Assembly: GCA_000701725.1 (NCBI GenBank)
Contig: JNJQ01000016.1
Coordinates: forward strand, 1 to 64,000
Length of the DNA: 64,000 nucleotides
From: Erysipelotrichaceae bacterium NK3D112
GTDB taxonomy: Bacteria; Bacillota_I; Bacilli_A; Erysipelotrichales; Erysipelotrichaceae
Direction: 5' to 3'
Part shown: positions 10,432 to 19,564 of the stretch, one piece after another
How the letters are laid out: each line of letters starts with the position of its first letter
How positions within the stretch are numbered: position 1 is the stretch's first letter
The notes under the pieces: generated by a model
Told to the model about the DNA's origin: nothing
Seen by the model: the letters and a program-made list of their open reading frames with translations, nothing else
Databases searched by the model: none
Position numbers and translations under genes: made by a program

Positions 10432-11867
10432 GTGAACAGGAAAAGAAAGATTTTCTGAATGACGATGAAGAGCTCATTTCGGAAAATGAAAACAAAACCG
10501 AACTGGCCAACCGCATTGCGGAACAGTCCAGAAAAATGGCGAACACCTACCAGCATGTCGAGGACGGCGTGCTCAGGGCTGTCCGCTGGTTCTCCACCAT
10601 CATTGACAGACTGCTGTTCAACAACAAGCACGGCAAGCTGGTTGCCTTCATTCTGGCGGTGCTGCTGTATGTTGTGGTCAATTTCAATTCCATGACTTCC
10701 GTCTACACGTCCTCATTGCGCTCAACAAGATCGCTTGAGAATGTGACGGTGACCGCCAAATACAACACGGACACATTCGAGCTTTCCGGCCTGCCGGAAA
10801 CGGCTGATATTTATGTCACGGGCGAAGCGGCCAATGTCATCAACGCGACCAGCGCCGGCGGAACGGTAGTGGCTGATCTTGAAGGCCTGACCGAAGGCGC
10901 CCATGAAGTCAGACTCAGCGGCGAGGGATTCGGCGACAATGTCAAGGTTGTCGTGGATCCGACCGTTGTCAACATTGTCCTGAAAAAGAAGACTACCCAG
11001 CAGTTTGATCTGTCATGGGACTTCATCAACCGCGACAAGATGGAGGCGGTCTACAGTGTCGGCACCCCGGTATTTGAATATACAAAGGTCAATGTCAGAG
11101 CTTCCCGCGACACTCTCGATACCATCGCCTTTGTCAAGGCTTTGATCGATGTCGGCGGCAAGGCGGATGACTTTGAGCAGGATGCCCGTCTGGTTGCCTA
11201 TGACGCAACCGGCGCCCCCGTTAAAGCGGATATCGTTCCGGATACGGTTCATGTGACTGTGCCGGTCACTTCACCCAACAAGACGGTTTCCATCGAAATC
11301 CAGGTTTCCGGTGAGGTGCCTGACGGCAAGGCCATTGCCAATATCACCACCGACCAGCAGACGGTCACCGTTTACGGTTCAGAGACGGTTCTCTCCGGCA
11401 TTGAAAAAGTGGTTGTCACGCTCAACGCATCGACGATCACAAAAGACTCCACGATCTTAAGACCGATCGTGCTGCCGGCCGGCGTCAACAGTTCCAATAT
11501 CAACCAGATCACGATGAACGTGACACTTGGCGATGAGGTCAGCCGGGTGATCGACAATGTGCCGATCAATTACCGCAACAATATCAACAACTACAAGGCA
11601 TCCCAGCCGGACAACAAGACGACCACATCGGTGACTGTCTCCGGCACCAAGGAGAATATTGCGCAGATCAATGTTGAGGATATCAATGTCTATGTTGATA
11701 TGAAGGATGCGCTGCCCGGTCTGCAGGAATTCCAGCTGCTCGTCGATCAGCCTTCCGACAAACTGGTCAGATACTCGCTGAGCGAGTCCACCTACCAGCT
11801 CAACGTGCTTGGTGAAACCAATGCCGACAGCGATGCCTCCGGAGGATCAAACTCCAACGACGGCTGA
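10428..11867 (+). CDS. cdaR: CdaR, YbbR-domain regulator of CdaA
   Basis: 479 residues. A charged cytosolic N-terminus of about 65 residues is followed by one membrane helix (LVAFILAVLLYVVVNF, about 67-83). Several tandem YbbR beta-domains outside the membrane follow (about 90-460). In Bacillota the CdaA-CdaR pair controls c-di-AMP output at the membrane. The 4-base ATGA overlap with cdaA and AAAGGAGG before the ATG indicate coupled translation. The usual third gene, glmM, is absent; a terminator follows. The cytosolic N-terminal stretch is longer than usual and could face the extended CdaA tail (inference). Confidence 0.9.
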   Translation: MSEQEKKDFLNDDEELISENENKTELANRIAEQSRKMANTYQHVEDGVLRAVRWFSTIIDRLLFNNKHGKLVAFILAVLLYVVVNFNSMTSVYTSSLRSTRSLENVTVTAKYNTDTFELSGLPETADIYVTGEAANVINATSAGGTVVADLEGLTEGAHEVRLSGEGFGDNVKVVVDPTVVNIVLKKKTTQQFDLSWDFINRDKMEAVYSVGTPVFEYTKVNVRASRDTLDTIAFVKALIDVGGKADDFEQDARLVAYDATGAPVKADIVPDTVHVTVPVTSPNKTVSIEIQVSGEVPDGKAIANITTDQQTVTVYGSETVLSGIEKVVVTLNASTITKDSTILRPIVLPAGVNSSNINQITMNVTLGDEVSRVIDNVPINYRNNINNYKASQPDNKTTTSVTVSGTKENIAQINVEDINVYVDMKDALPGLQEFQLLVDQPSDKLVRYSLSESTYQLNVLGETNADSDASGGSNSNDG

Positions 11868-11884
11868 TCAGAGGATACATGACT

Positions 11885-11927
11885 GAAGAGGGAAGGACGC
11901 AATTGAAAGCAGCCTTCCTTCTTTTTC
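11885..11927 (+). terminator. intrinsic terminator
   Basis: A 12-bp stem (GAAGAGGGAAGG with CCTTCCTTCTTT) with a 16-base loop and T-rich tail closes the cdaA-cdaR operon. Confidence 0.7.
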
Positions 11928-11956
11928 TTTCAGGCAAAGAAAGTCATTTCAAAACA

Positions 11957-11965
11957 TGCTAAAAT
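11957..11965 (+). promoter_or_regulatory. extended -10 promoter of the two-component operon
   Basis: TGCTAAAAT. The start codon at 11982 is 17 bases on, with GGAG at 11972-11975. The leader is about 10 bases. Confidence 0.6.
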
Positions 11966-11981
11966 GTCAATGGAGAAGCCT

Positions 11982-12641
11982 ATGAAAAAAGTAATTGGAA
12001 TTGTTGAGGACGAAAAGGACCTCAACGAACTGGTGAAGAGATATCTGGAAAAGGAAGGATATGAGGTCCGCTCGTATCTGACCTTTGACGAGGCATCCAT
12101 TCATACCAGTGATGATGATATTCATTTATGGATTCTGGACATCATGCTCGGCAACAAATCAGGCTTTGATCTGATTGAGCAGATCCGTTCCTATGCCCCG
12201 GATGTGCCGGTGATCTTCATGTCTGCCCGTGACAAGGAGTTTGACCGCATCATCGGTCTGGAAAAAGGCAGTGATGATTACATCACCAAGCCTTTCTCGC
12301 CCAAGGAGCTTGTGCTGCGCGTGAACAACATCATCCGGCGCACCTACCGTGAGGAAAACCAGAAGGTGAGCGTGGACGGCTATGAGATAGACGAGGCGCA
12401 GAGAACCGTCTATGAGAACGGTGTGCAGATCGATCTGACAACCAAGGAATTCGATCTTCTGATGATGTTTGTCAACAACCGCGGAACAGCTTTTCCGCGT
12501 GAACAGATCCTGACCAGGGTCTGGGATGAGCATTATTACGGCAGCGACCGCGTGGTCGATGACACCCTGCGCAGACTGCGCAAGAAGATGCCGAATCTTT
12601 CCATCCACACGATCTACGGATTCGGGTACAGGCTCGGCTGA
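11982..12641 (+). CDS. OmpR/PhoB-family response regulator
   Basis: 219 residues from ATG 11982 (upstream ATGs at 11964 and 11970 overlap the promoter). The receiver domain (about 1-115) has acidic pocket VEDEKD, phospho-acceptor D53 in LWILDIML and conserved K103 in TKPFSP. The C-terminal winged helix (about 125-219) has the YEN-TKEFDLL...GYRLG pattern of OmpR proteins. It acts with the kinase that starts on its stop codon. The input is unknown. Proximity to cdaA/cdaR and envelope genes suggests cell-wall stress, but nothing in the sequence proves this. Confidence 0.93.
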   Translation: MKKVIGIVEDEKDLNELVKRYLEKEGYEVRSYLTFDEASIHTSDDDIHLWILDIMLGNKSGFDLIEQIRSYAPDVPVIFMSARDKEFDRIIGLEKGSDDYITKPFSPKELVLRVNNIIRRTYREENQKVSVDGYEIDEAQRTVYENGVQIDLTTKEFDLLMMFVNNRGTAFPREQILTRVWDEHYYGSDRVVDDTLRRLRKKMPNLSIHTIYGFGYRLG

Positions 12642-14038
12642 TGAAACGCATCCGCATGTGGCTGCGGCAGCTGAGTCTGATCCAGCAGCTGCTGACCATT
12701 GTATTTTTATTCATTGTCATTTTTGCGGGCTTTGTTTTAATATTCCTCTCACCGTCCATCGACCGGTTTTCCGAAACAGAGATGTACCGTATTCTGCATA
12801 ACTCGCAGACAACCCTGATCAGCTATATCGAGGAGAATCCCGACAAGGTGCCGCAGCTGGAAACCAACCCGGATGTGGTGGATTTCATTTACCAGCCTTC
12901 CGGCGACCGGGTGATTTCAATCAGCGGCGAAAAGATGGATCAGTTTTTCGTGGAACGCATCCGCACCATGTCACAATCGGGTATTTCCGGCACGGTGGAT
13001 GACAGGATTCAGCTCTACCGGGAAGAATCCGCGGCATCAGAAGAGTATCTGTTCAGTGTCACCCAGCTCAAAACCGGCGATTATCTGGTGTCCGTGCTGA
13101 CCAATGCCTACCGTGTGCAGTTTCAGCAGTCATTGATCAATGGCGTTGTCATGCTCAATCTGCTGTTTGTCAGCGCGCTGTTTGTGTTTCTGATGTTATG
13201 GGTGGGCACCCTGATCATTCCTTTGTCGCAGATCAAAAACTACATTACAAAGATCAAAAACGACGATCCCGGCGCATCGCTGAACATCAGCCGCAATGAC
13301 GAGATCGGTGAGGTCGCCGACGCGCTTGTGGAAATGTCCACGGAACTCGACAGACAGAACAGGGAAAAAGAGGAGATGATCCAGAATATCTCCCACGATC
13401 TGAAAACACCGATCGCGACGATCAAATCCTATGGCGAGGCGATCAAGGACGGCATCTATCCGTATGAGACGCTGGAGAAGTCAGTCGATGTGATCATTGA
13501 GCATGCCTCAAGACTGGAAAAGAAGGTGCACAGCCTGATCGTGCTCAACAAGATGGGCTATCTGCTGGATGATTGCGAGGAAGGGGAAACCCTCAACATG
13601 GCCCATGTCATTGAAATGACACTGCTTTCTTTGAAAGTCATCCGTCCGGAAATCGAATTCATCCGTGACATTGATGAAACGGTGATGTTCCATGGCGAAG
13701 AGGAGCCATGGCGCATCGTGGTTGAAAACCTGATTGACAACGCGCTTCGCTATGCGAAGACCTTCATCCGCATCGGACTTCGCGACGGGGAACTATGGGT
13801 GGTCAATGACGGCGCCAAAATCGATGTGGAGATACAGGAAAAACTGTTCCATCCGTATGAGAAGGGAAATGACGGCAAGTTCGGTCTCGGACTGTCCATT
13901 GTCTACCGCGTGGCAACGACTTACGGCTACCGGGTAAGCGCTGAAAACCTTCCCGAGGGCGTCTGTTTCCGGATTCAGAGAGAGACCTCACGCAGGGAAA
14001 AACCCCGCAAAAAGAAGGAACGGAAGAAGAACAGCTGA
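12641..14038 (+). CDS. membrane sensor histidine kinase
   Basis: 465 residues. Two membrane helices (about 15-37 and 170-195) enclose an extracellular sensor region of about 130 residues. Then come HAMP (about 195-245), HisKA with phospho-accepting H252 in NISHDLKTP, and HATPase with ENLIDNALRYA and GLGLSIVY. The ATG overlaps the regulator's stop by one base, so the two are translated as a pair. The tail is lysine-rich. The sensor domain has no recognised family. Confidence 0.92.
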   Translation: MKRIRMWLRQLSLIQQLLTIVFLFIVIFAGFVLIFLSPSIDRFSETEMYRILHNSQTTLISYIEENPDKVPQLETNPDVVDFIYQPSGDRVISISGEKMDQFFVERIRTMSQSGISGTVDDRIQLYREESAASEEYLFSVTQLKTGDYLVSVLTNAYRVQFQQSLINGVVMLNLLFVSALFVFLMLWVGTLIIPLSQIKNYITKIKNDDPGASLNISRNDEIGEVADALVEMSTELDRQNREKEEMIQNISHDLKTPIATIKSYGEAIKDGIYPYETLEKSVDVIIEHASRLEKKVHSLIVLNKMGYLLDDCEEGETLNMAHVIEMTLLSLKVIRPEIEFIRDIDETVMFHGEEEPWRIVVENLIDNALRYAKTFIRIGLRDGELWVVNDGAKIDVEIQEKLFHPYEKGNDGKFGLGLSIVYRVATTYGYRVSAENLPEGVCFRIQRETSRREKPRKKKERKKNS

Positions 14039-14052
14039 TCATTCTGACACAA

Positions 14053-14084
14053 AAAAGGCAGTCTTTTACGGATTGTCTTTTGTT
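14053..14084 (+). terminator. intrinsic terminator
   Basis: AAGGCAGTC pairs with GATTGTCTT (two G-T pairs) with a 7-base loop and T-rich tail. Confidence 0.6.
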
Positions 14085-14089
14085 TTGGG

Positions 14090-14118
14090 TTGGGCTTGGT
14101 CCATATTTGAAGTAAAAT
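14090..14118 (+). promoter_or_regulatory. promoter, near-leaderless
   Basis: TTGGGC (14090-14095), 17-base spacer, TAAAAT (14113-14118). The ATG at 14129 lies 10 bases after the -10, leaving a leader of about 3 bases and no ribosome site. Confidence 0.6.
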
Positions 14119-14128
14119 ATTAGGCGAT

Positions 14129-14893
14129 ATGAAGAAATTTGAAGAAATCAAAGGCGTGAAAACCGCCTGCAAGGAAGAGGGAAGCGGCAATGATGTGATC
14201 CTGCTCCACGGCTGGGGCCAGAATATGGAGATGATGGATCAGATCTTTGAACATCTCAAGGACCGTTTCCATGTATACAGCCTGGACTTTCCCGGATTCG
14301 GCGAATCGGATGATCCGCCCGAAGCGTGGGGAGTTCCCGATTACCGTGATTTTCTCACGGAATTCATCGAGAAAAACGGCATTGTGAAACCCATCCTCAT
14401 CGGCCATTCCTTCGGCTGCCGGGTGGCGATCCGCTATGCCGCAATGTATCCGGACAATGTCAGAAAGATGTGCCTGACCGGAGCTGCCGGCATCCGTCCC
14501 AAGCACGGACTGGATTATCAGATCCGCACCAAGGCATACAAAGCCGGCAAATGGTTCCTCAAGGCAACCGGACAGAACGAAAAGCTTGAAGAGCTTCAGA
14601 ACCGTTCCGGCTCGGAGGATTACCGCAACGCGAAAGGTGTGATGCGTCCGACCTTTGTCAAAGTGGTCAATGATGATGTCAGCGATATTCTCAAGGACGT
14701 GAAATGTTCCGTTCTGCTGGTTTGGGGCGATCAGGATACCGCCGCGCCTTTATGGATGGGACAGATGATGGAAAAGACGATGCCCGATGCGGGTCTTGCC
14801 ATATTTGAAGGCGATGACCATTGGGCATACTGGCACCAGGCCGCAAGATTCAACGCCGTGCTGGATATTTTCCTGAAGGGAGATGTGAAATGA
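14129..14893 (+). CDS. alpha/beta hydrolase
   Basis: 254 residues. Classic fold with oxyanion motif HGWGQN, nucleophile S94 in GHSFGCR, acid in WGDQDTAAP and histidine in DDHWAYW. It is cytosolic. The substrate is unknown, perhaps an ester or amide. First gene of a three-gene operon with a Mur ligase (4-base overlap) and an Ntn-type asparaginase, so an envelope-precursor role is possible (inference). Confidence 0.85.
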   Translation: MKKFEEIKGVKTACKEEGSGNDVILLHGWGQNMEMMDQIFEHLKDRFHVYSLDFPGFGESDDPPEAWGVPDYRDFLTEFIEKNGIVKPILIGHSFGCRVAIRYAAMYPDNVRKMCLTGAAGIRPKHGLDYQIRTKAYKAGKWFLKATGQNEKLEELQNRSGSEDYRNAKGVMRPTFVKVVNDDVSDILKDVKCSVLLVWGDQDTAAPLWMGQMMEKTMPDAGLAIFEGDDHWAYWHQAARFNAVLDIFLKGDVK

Positions 14894-16458
14894 TTCTGAA
14901 AATACTGCTCGCGTTATTATGCGCGTTCGCGATGGTGATACCGACCAAACACGCGCTGCATATGTTCCAGCAGAACCGCTATGAAACAGGCCGCTATACA
15001 TCATGGATCAAAGACAGCATGCATACAGAGCGCCAGAGCATTCTTGTCCCCGCCGCAGTCTTCATTGTGGGATTTGTGACCGGTATTCTCAAAGGCAATG
15101 CACAGCTGATCGTTCTCTGTGTGCTGGTGGCTGCATGCGGCTGTGTGCAGTTCATGCGCGAAAAAAACAAAAGCTATATCAAGCCGCTGGTATATACGGC
15201 AAGAGTCAAGCGGCAGATCGTCGTCACGGTGATTCTGTCACTGCTGGCAATCGGTCTGATGATCGCTTCAAAGACATATCCCCTGGCACCGGTTATCGCG
15301 ATTGCTCTGCCCTGGGTTCTGATTTATCCGATGGCATGGATCACTTCACCCATGGAGGCTGCGATCAGAAACCGCTACCTCAATGAGGCAAAGCAGATTC
15401 TGGCTGATCACAATGATCTGATCAAAATCGGCATCACCGGCAGCTATGGAAAGACTTCGACCAAGAATATCATGCAGGCGATGATCTCGGAGGCTTACAA
15501 CTCCCTGATGACCCCGGCAAGCTATAACACACCGATGGGCATCACCCGCACGATCCGTGAGATGCTCAAGCCAATCCACAAAGTGTTCATCTGCGAAATG
15601 GGTGCGGACCACGTCGGTGATATCACCGAACTGATGAATTTCATCCATCCTTCAATCGGTGTTGTGACAACCATCGGTCCTCAGCATCTGGCAACCTTCG
15701 GCAGCCAGGAGAACATTATCAAAGAAAAGATGCAGATGGTTGAACTGCTGCCTGCAAACGGCCTCGGCATTCTCAATTACGACAACGAATTCATCCGCTC
15801 CTACCAGGTGAAAAATCCGGTCAAAACCGTGACTTACGGCATCTATTACGAGAATGCGGATTACCGGGCTGTCGATATCACCTATCACAGAAACGGAAGC
15901 CGCTTCACCGTGATCAACAACGGTGAGCGGATTCCTTTCGAAACAAGACTGCTTGGCGAGCACAATATCCAGAATATTCTTTCCGCAATCGCTGCGGCAA
16001 GATACCTTGGCGTTGACTGGAAAGTCATCCAGCGTGCCGTCAAGACAATGAAACAGGTTGAGCACCGTCTTGAAATCAAGACAATCAACGGCAGAAGATT
16101 CATCGACGATGCCTTCAACTCCAATCCTTCCGGAAGCGCGATGGCGCTCAATGTGCTGTCCACCATGCCGCCCAAACGTGTGGTGGTAACACCGGGCATG
16201 ATTGATCTCGGCAAGGCGCAGGATGAAATCAACCGTGAATTCGGCCGCAAGATGAAAGACCGCGCGGATGTGGTCATTCTGGTCGGCAAGACACAGACAA
16301 AGCCGATCTATGACGGTCTTGCGGAAAGCGGATTTGATATGGAGCAGGTGTTCGTCTTTGACACCGTCAAAGAGGCGCTTGCATACGTTTATATGAGCAC
16401 CTCCGGCGAAGACACCATTCTGCTTGAGAATGACCTTCCCGATGCGTTCAGCAGGTAA
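14890..16458 (+). CDS. membrane-anchored MurF-type Mur ligase
   Basis: 522 residues from ATG 14890. The first about 160 residues hold four or five membrane helices. The rest is a Mur ligase. ATP loop GITGSYGKTSTK has K188; CEMGADHVGDI and DDAFNSNP match MurF-type enzymes (usually DAYNANP). Such enzymes join an amino acid or dipeptide to a UDP-MurNAc peptide using ATP. The membrane-fused form occurs in some Bacillota and might be the true MurF or a paralogue. The start overlaps the hydrolase stop by 4 bases. An asparaginase gene follows after 2 bases. Confidence 0.82.
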   Translation: MILKILLALLCAFAMVIPTKHALHMFQQNRYETGRYTSWIKDSMHTERQSILVPAAVFIVGFVTGILKGNAQLIVLCVLVAACGCVQFMREKNKSYIKPLVYTARVKRQIVVTVILSLLAIGLMIASKTYPLAPVIAIALPWVLIYPMAWITSPMEAAIRNRYLNEAKQILADHNDLIKIGITGSYGKTSTKNIMQAMISEAYNSLMTPASYNTPMGITRTIREMLKPIHKVFICEMGADHVGDITELMNFIHPSIGVVTTIGPQHLATFGSQENIIKEKMQMVELLPANGLGILNYDNEFIRSYQVKNPVKTVTYGIYYENADYRAVDITYHRNGSRFTVINNGERIPFETRLLGEHNIQNILSAIAAARYLGVDWKVIQRAVKTMKQVEHRLEIKTINGRRFIDDAFNSNPSGSAMALNVLSTMPPKRVVVTPGMIDLGKAQDEINREFGRKMKDRADVVILVGKTQTKPIYDGLAESGFDMEQVFVFDTVKEALAYVYMSTSGEDTILLENDLPDAFSR

Positions 16459-16460
16459 TT

Positions 16461-17354
16461 ATGACCTGGGCAGCGATCGCGACCTGGAAAATGGGTGCCC
16501 TTGGCGCGAAGATCAGCGCTGACATCCTTGCCAAAGGCGGCAGGGCATCAGATGCGGCTGTGGAAGGCGTTTCGGCAGTGGAGGATGAGCCTCAGTTCCA
16601 CTCCGTCGGCTATGGCGGCAGACCGGACAGAACCGGACATGTGGTGCTGGATGGCGGCTTTATGGACGGCGATACGCTTCATTACGGGGCGGTCGCATCG
16701 ATTGAAGGCTTCCGTTCACCCGTGCGCATTGCCCGCTCCCTGGCACCAAGAGAAGCCAATAACTTCCTTTGCGGAAAAGGGGCTGAGCTCTATGCGGAGA
16801 AAAATGGCTTTGAGAAGCGTGACAATCTGAGTGAAGAGGCCAGAGAGATCTACGAAAAAGAAAGAGACAGACTGAAAAAGCTGTCTGCCTATGACGGCCA
16901 TGACACCGTCTGTTTCCTGACTCTTGATGAAAGCGGCAGTATGTGCGCCGCCGTATCCACATCCGGACTGTTTATGAAAGATCCGGGAAGGGTGGGCGAC
17001 TCTCCGCTTTGCGGCAGCGGCTATTATGCCGATTCCGAAACCGGCGCGGCAGCCGCGACCGGTCTTGGTGAAGAGATCATCAAAGGCTCACTGAGCTTTC
17101 TCGCCGTGTTTTATATGGGTCATGGATACTCCGCTATGGAAGCTGCTCAGAAAGCAGTGGATGAGCTGGATGAAAAACTGCGCAGACGCAATGGCAAAGC
17201 CGAAGCGATGTCATTGATCACCCTTGCAAAAGACGGCTCATGGGGTGTCGGCACCAATGTGGACTTCCCGTTCGCATTTGTCTCTGACACACAGGAGCTG
17301 ACCCTCTTTCTTGCAGCAAAGAAAGACGGAAAGACTGTCATTGAAACGATATGA
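16461..17354 (+). CDS. Ntn-hydrolase asparaginase / isoaspartyl peptidase family
   Basis: 297 residues. The family self-cleaves before a threonine that becomes the N-terminal nucleophile. Here it is T149 in GHDTVCFL, followed by the usual LDESGSMCAAVSTSG and GDSPLCGSGYYAD segments. Members hydrolyse N4-(GlcNAc)-Asn or beta-aspartyl peptides. No signal peptide, so it acts in the cytosol. Third gene of the hydrolase-Mur ligase operon. A beta-aspartyl bond made and cut in envelope or peptide turnover would fit but is inference. Weak ribosome site (AGCAGGT). Confidence 0.85.
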   Translation: MTWAAIATWKMGALGAKISADILAKGGRASDAAVEGVSAVEDEPQFHSVGYGGRPDRTGHVVLDGGFMDGDTLHYGAVASIEGFRSPVRIARSLAPREANNFLCGKGAELYAEKNGFEKRDNLSEEAREIYEKERDRLKKLSAYDGHDTVCFLTLDESGSMCAAVSTSGLFMKDPGRVGDSPLCGSGYYADSETGAAAATGLGEEIIKGSLSFLAVFYMGHGYSAMEAAQKAVDELDEKLRRRNGKAEAMSLITLAKDGSWGVGTNVDFPFAFVSDTQELTLFLAAKKDGKTVIETI

Positions 17355-17355
17355 A

Positions 17356-17396
17356 AAGGTCCGCTGAATGTGATTGATCATCACGCAGCGGACCTT
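17356..17396. terminator. bidirectional terminator
   Basis: Perfect 11-bp stem AAGGTCCGCTG/CAGCGGACCTT between convergent genes. Confidence 0.8.
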
Positions 17397-17410
17397 GATT
17401 ATTTTTACTT

Positions 17411-18649
17411 TCAGGCTTTGAGAGAGCTTGATTTTCTTAAGAAGATGAAGCCGAGCACGAACAGGATGCCGAGTGTCGCAACCGCAACGTTGACGCTGTT
17501 TGTGATTGAAACAGTGAGACCGACCAGGGTGGTTCCCATGAAGGCCGCGCCTTTGCCGCAGATGTCATAGAGACCGAAGTATTCACCTGAGGAATCAGCC
17601 GGAATGATCTGTGCGTAATAGGAGCGGGAGAGCGCCTGGATGGCTCCCTGGAACATGCCGACGATGAATGCCATGACGCCGAACTGCCATAAGACCTTCA
17701 TGAACAGGGCATAGATCGCAACCACGAAGTAGCCGCCGATACATACGGAGATCAGGGTGAGGGAACTGTATTTCTGGGAGAGTTTTCCGAACAGGGTCGC
17801 AAATGCGAAGGCGACAACCTGGGTCAGAAGAAGCACAACCAGCAGGCCCATCTGATCAAGACCGAGCGATGTTCCGATCGCAACCGCCTCATCGATGATG
17901 GTGTAGACACCGTCAATGTAGAAGAAGAAGGCAAGCAGGAACCAGAAGACTTTCTTTTCTTCCTTGAAGAGGTGAGTCAAAGTTCTGCCCAGTCTTCTGA
18001 AGCTTTCGCTGATCGCGTTGGCATCTGTTTCCACATAGTGGTTCTGATGATAGCCTTTGATCAGCGGCAGGGACACACCGAACCACCATAAGGCGACGAT
18101 GATGAAGTCCAGCATGATGGCGATGTTGATCGGGATGATATTCTTTGTGCCGAGGAAGTAGAGCACCAGCGCCGCCAGGAAGGGAATGCAGGAACCGATG
18201 TAGCCCCAGGCGTAGCCCTGTGAGGAGACGAGGTCCATCCGTTCGGGAGTGGTGATATCCGTCAGCATCGAGTCATACAATACGAGGGTCGTCTGATAGC
18301 AGACCTTGGCGACGATATAAGTGACTAGATAGATTCCCCATGTGGGCACGATACCAAGCAATGCGCAGCCGGCCGCACCGACGAGCAGGAAGAACTGGAA
18401 CATCGGCTTCTTGAAGCCGCGGTTGTCCGAGATGGATCCGAAGATCGGCCCCATGAAGGCTGTGCAGATTGTCGCGATGGAAGTCGCGAAGCTCCATTGC
18501 GCAAGATACTGCGCATCAGTAAGGCCGCCCTTGTCAGCCAGGGTATTGAACCAGATCGGAATGATGGTGGAAACCATCATTGTGAAAGCGGAGTTGCCGA
18601 TGTCATAGTAGATCCATGACTTCTCCAGTTTGTTGAAATTTTTAAACAT
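17411..18649 (-). CDS. MFS transporter of the UMF1/Atg22-like family
   Basis: 412 residues with about 12 hydrophobic segments. The opening EKSWIYYDIGNSAFTMM and the spacing of charged loops match the UMF1 branch of the major facilitator superfamily (bacterial Atg22-like), thought to export amino acids or small metabolites. Substrate unknown. AAGGGAGC lies 10 bases before the ATG. It is monocistronic, facing away from the glycerophosphodiesterase gene. Confidence 0.82.
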   Translation of the reverse strand: MFKNFNKLEKSWIYYDIGNSAFTMMVSTIIPIWFNTLADKGGLTDAQYLAQWSFATSIATICTAFMGPIFGSISDNRGFKKPMFQFFLLVGAAGCALLGIVPTWGIYLVTYIVAKVCYQTTLVLYDSMLTDITTPERMDLVSSQGYAWGYIGSCIPFLAALVLYFLGTKNIIPINIAIMLDFIIVALWWFGVSLPLIKGYHQNHYVETDANAISESFRRLGRTLTHLFKEEKKVFWFLLAFFFYIDGVYTIIDEAVAIGTSLGLDQMGLLVVLLLTQVVAFAFATLFGKLSQKYSSLTLISVCIGGYFVVAIYALFMKVLWQFGVMAFIVGMFQGAIQALSRSYYAQIIPADSSGEYFGLYDICGKGAAFMGTTLVGLTVSITNSVNVAVATLGILFVLGFIFLRKSSSLKA

Positions 18650-18696
18650 GATGTGAGTGCTCCCTTATTATTTGTTCAATAAATCTTCTGTATTTC

Positions 18697-18725
18697 ATTT
18701 TACTATCGAATAGAAACTTTTTCAC
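18697..18725 (-). promoter_or_regulatory. promoter of the MFS gene
   Basis: On the minus strand GTGAAA, 17-base spacer, TAAAAT (18697-18702). About 40 bases of leader to the ATG at 18649. Confidence 0.45.
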
Positions 18726-18762
18726 AGAAGAACTGTGAATTTGACAAAAAAGAAAACCTTAT

Positions 18763-18792
18763 TTGGCATTCACCGTGTTTTGGTCATATGAT
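18763..18792 (+). promoter_or_regulatory. promoter of the glycerophosphodiesterase operon
   Basis: TTGGCA (18763-18768), 18-base spacer, TATGAT (18787-18792). The in-frame start at 18788 lies inside the -10, so ATG 18821 is preferred. Confidence 0.6.
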
Positions 18793-18820
18793 TGAAATAC
18801 ACATAGAAAGAAAAAAGAGT

Positions 18821-19564
18821 ATGAAAAAACCATTGGTATGGGGACACAGAGGCGCCAGCGGCTATGCCCCGGAAAATACACTTCCTTCATTTCAGCTTGC
18901 GGCCGATATGAAAGCGGACGGCATTGAACTGGATATCCAGCTGACAAAAGATGATCAGATCGTCGTGATCCATGATGAATGGCTCGATCGTACAAGCGAC
19001 GGCAAGGGGTTTGTGAAAGACTATACCCTCGAAGAGCTGCGCCGCTTTAATTTCAACAAAACCATCGAAGGCTATGCGCATTGCGATATCCCTTTGATGA
19101 GCGAGGTGTTTGAACTGATCGAACCGACGGATCTCACCATCAACATCGAACTGAAAACAAGCATTTTTGATTATGAAGGAATCGAGGAAAAGATTCTTGA
19201 AATGACCCGGAAGTACAACATGGAAAACAGAGTCATCTATTCCTCGTTCAACCACCATTCCATTCTGAGACTGCAGAAACTCAATCCTTCCGCTCCCACC
19301 GCATTCCTGTGCCAGGACGGCCCGATCGGTTTTGCGGCTTATGCGAAACAGTTCGGCGTGGACGCGATTCATCCGTGGTTCGTCAATCTGCGCTTTGAAA
19401 ACTTCATGCAGGAGGCACGCAGGGAAGGTCTTGCGGTCAACACGTGGACAGTCAATGAGCCGGAGTACATCCGCATGTGCACACAGTTCGGCGTCAATGC
19501 CGTGATCACCAATTATCCCGATGTCGCTCAGAGAGTCATTCAGGAGGTCTTGGACAATGCATGA
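18821..19564 (+). CDS. ugpQ: glycerophosphodiester phosphodiesterase
   Basis: 247 residues. Cleaves glycerophosphodiesters to glycerol-3-phosphate and an alcohol. The GDPD catalytic set is visible: H9-R10 in GHRGASG, E36 and D38 in GIELDIQ, and H51 in VIHDEW. No signal peptide, so it is cytosolic. The next gene, a lipase-like hydrolase, overlaps its end by 8 bases, so the pair probably completes breakdown of phospholipid fragments. The symbol is given by family resemblance. Confidence 0.9.
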   Translation: MKKPLVWGHRGASGYAPENTLPSFQLAADMKADGIELDIQLTKDDQIVVIHDEWLDRTSDGKGFVKDYTLEELRRFNFNKTIEGYAHCDIPLMSEVFELIEPTDLTINIELKTSIFDYEGIEEKILEMTRKYNMENRVIYSSFNHHSILRLQKLNPSAPTAFLCQDGPIGFAAYAKQFGVDAIHPWFVNLRFENFMQEARREGLAVNTWTVNEPEYIRMCTQFGVNAVITNYPDVAQRVIQEVLDNA

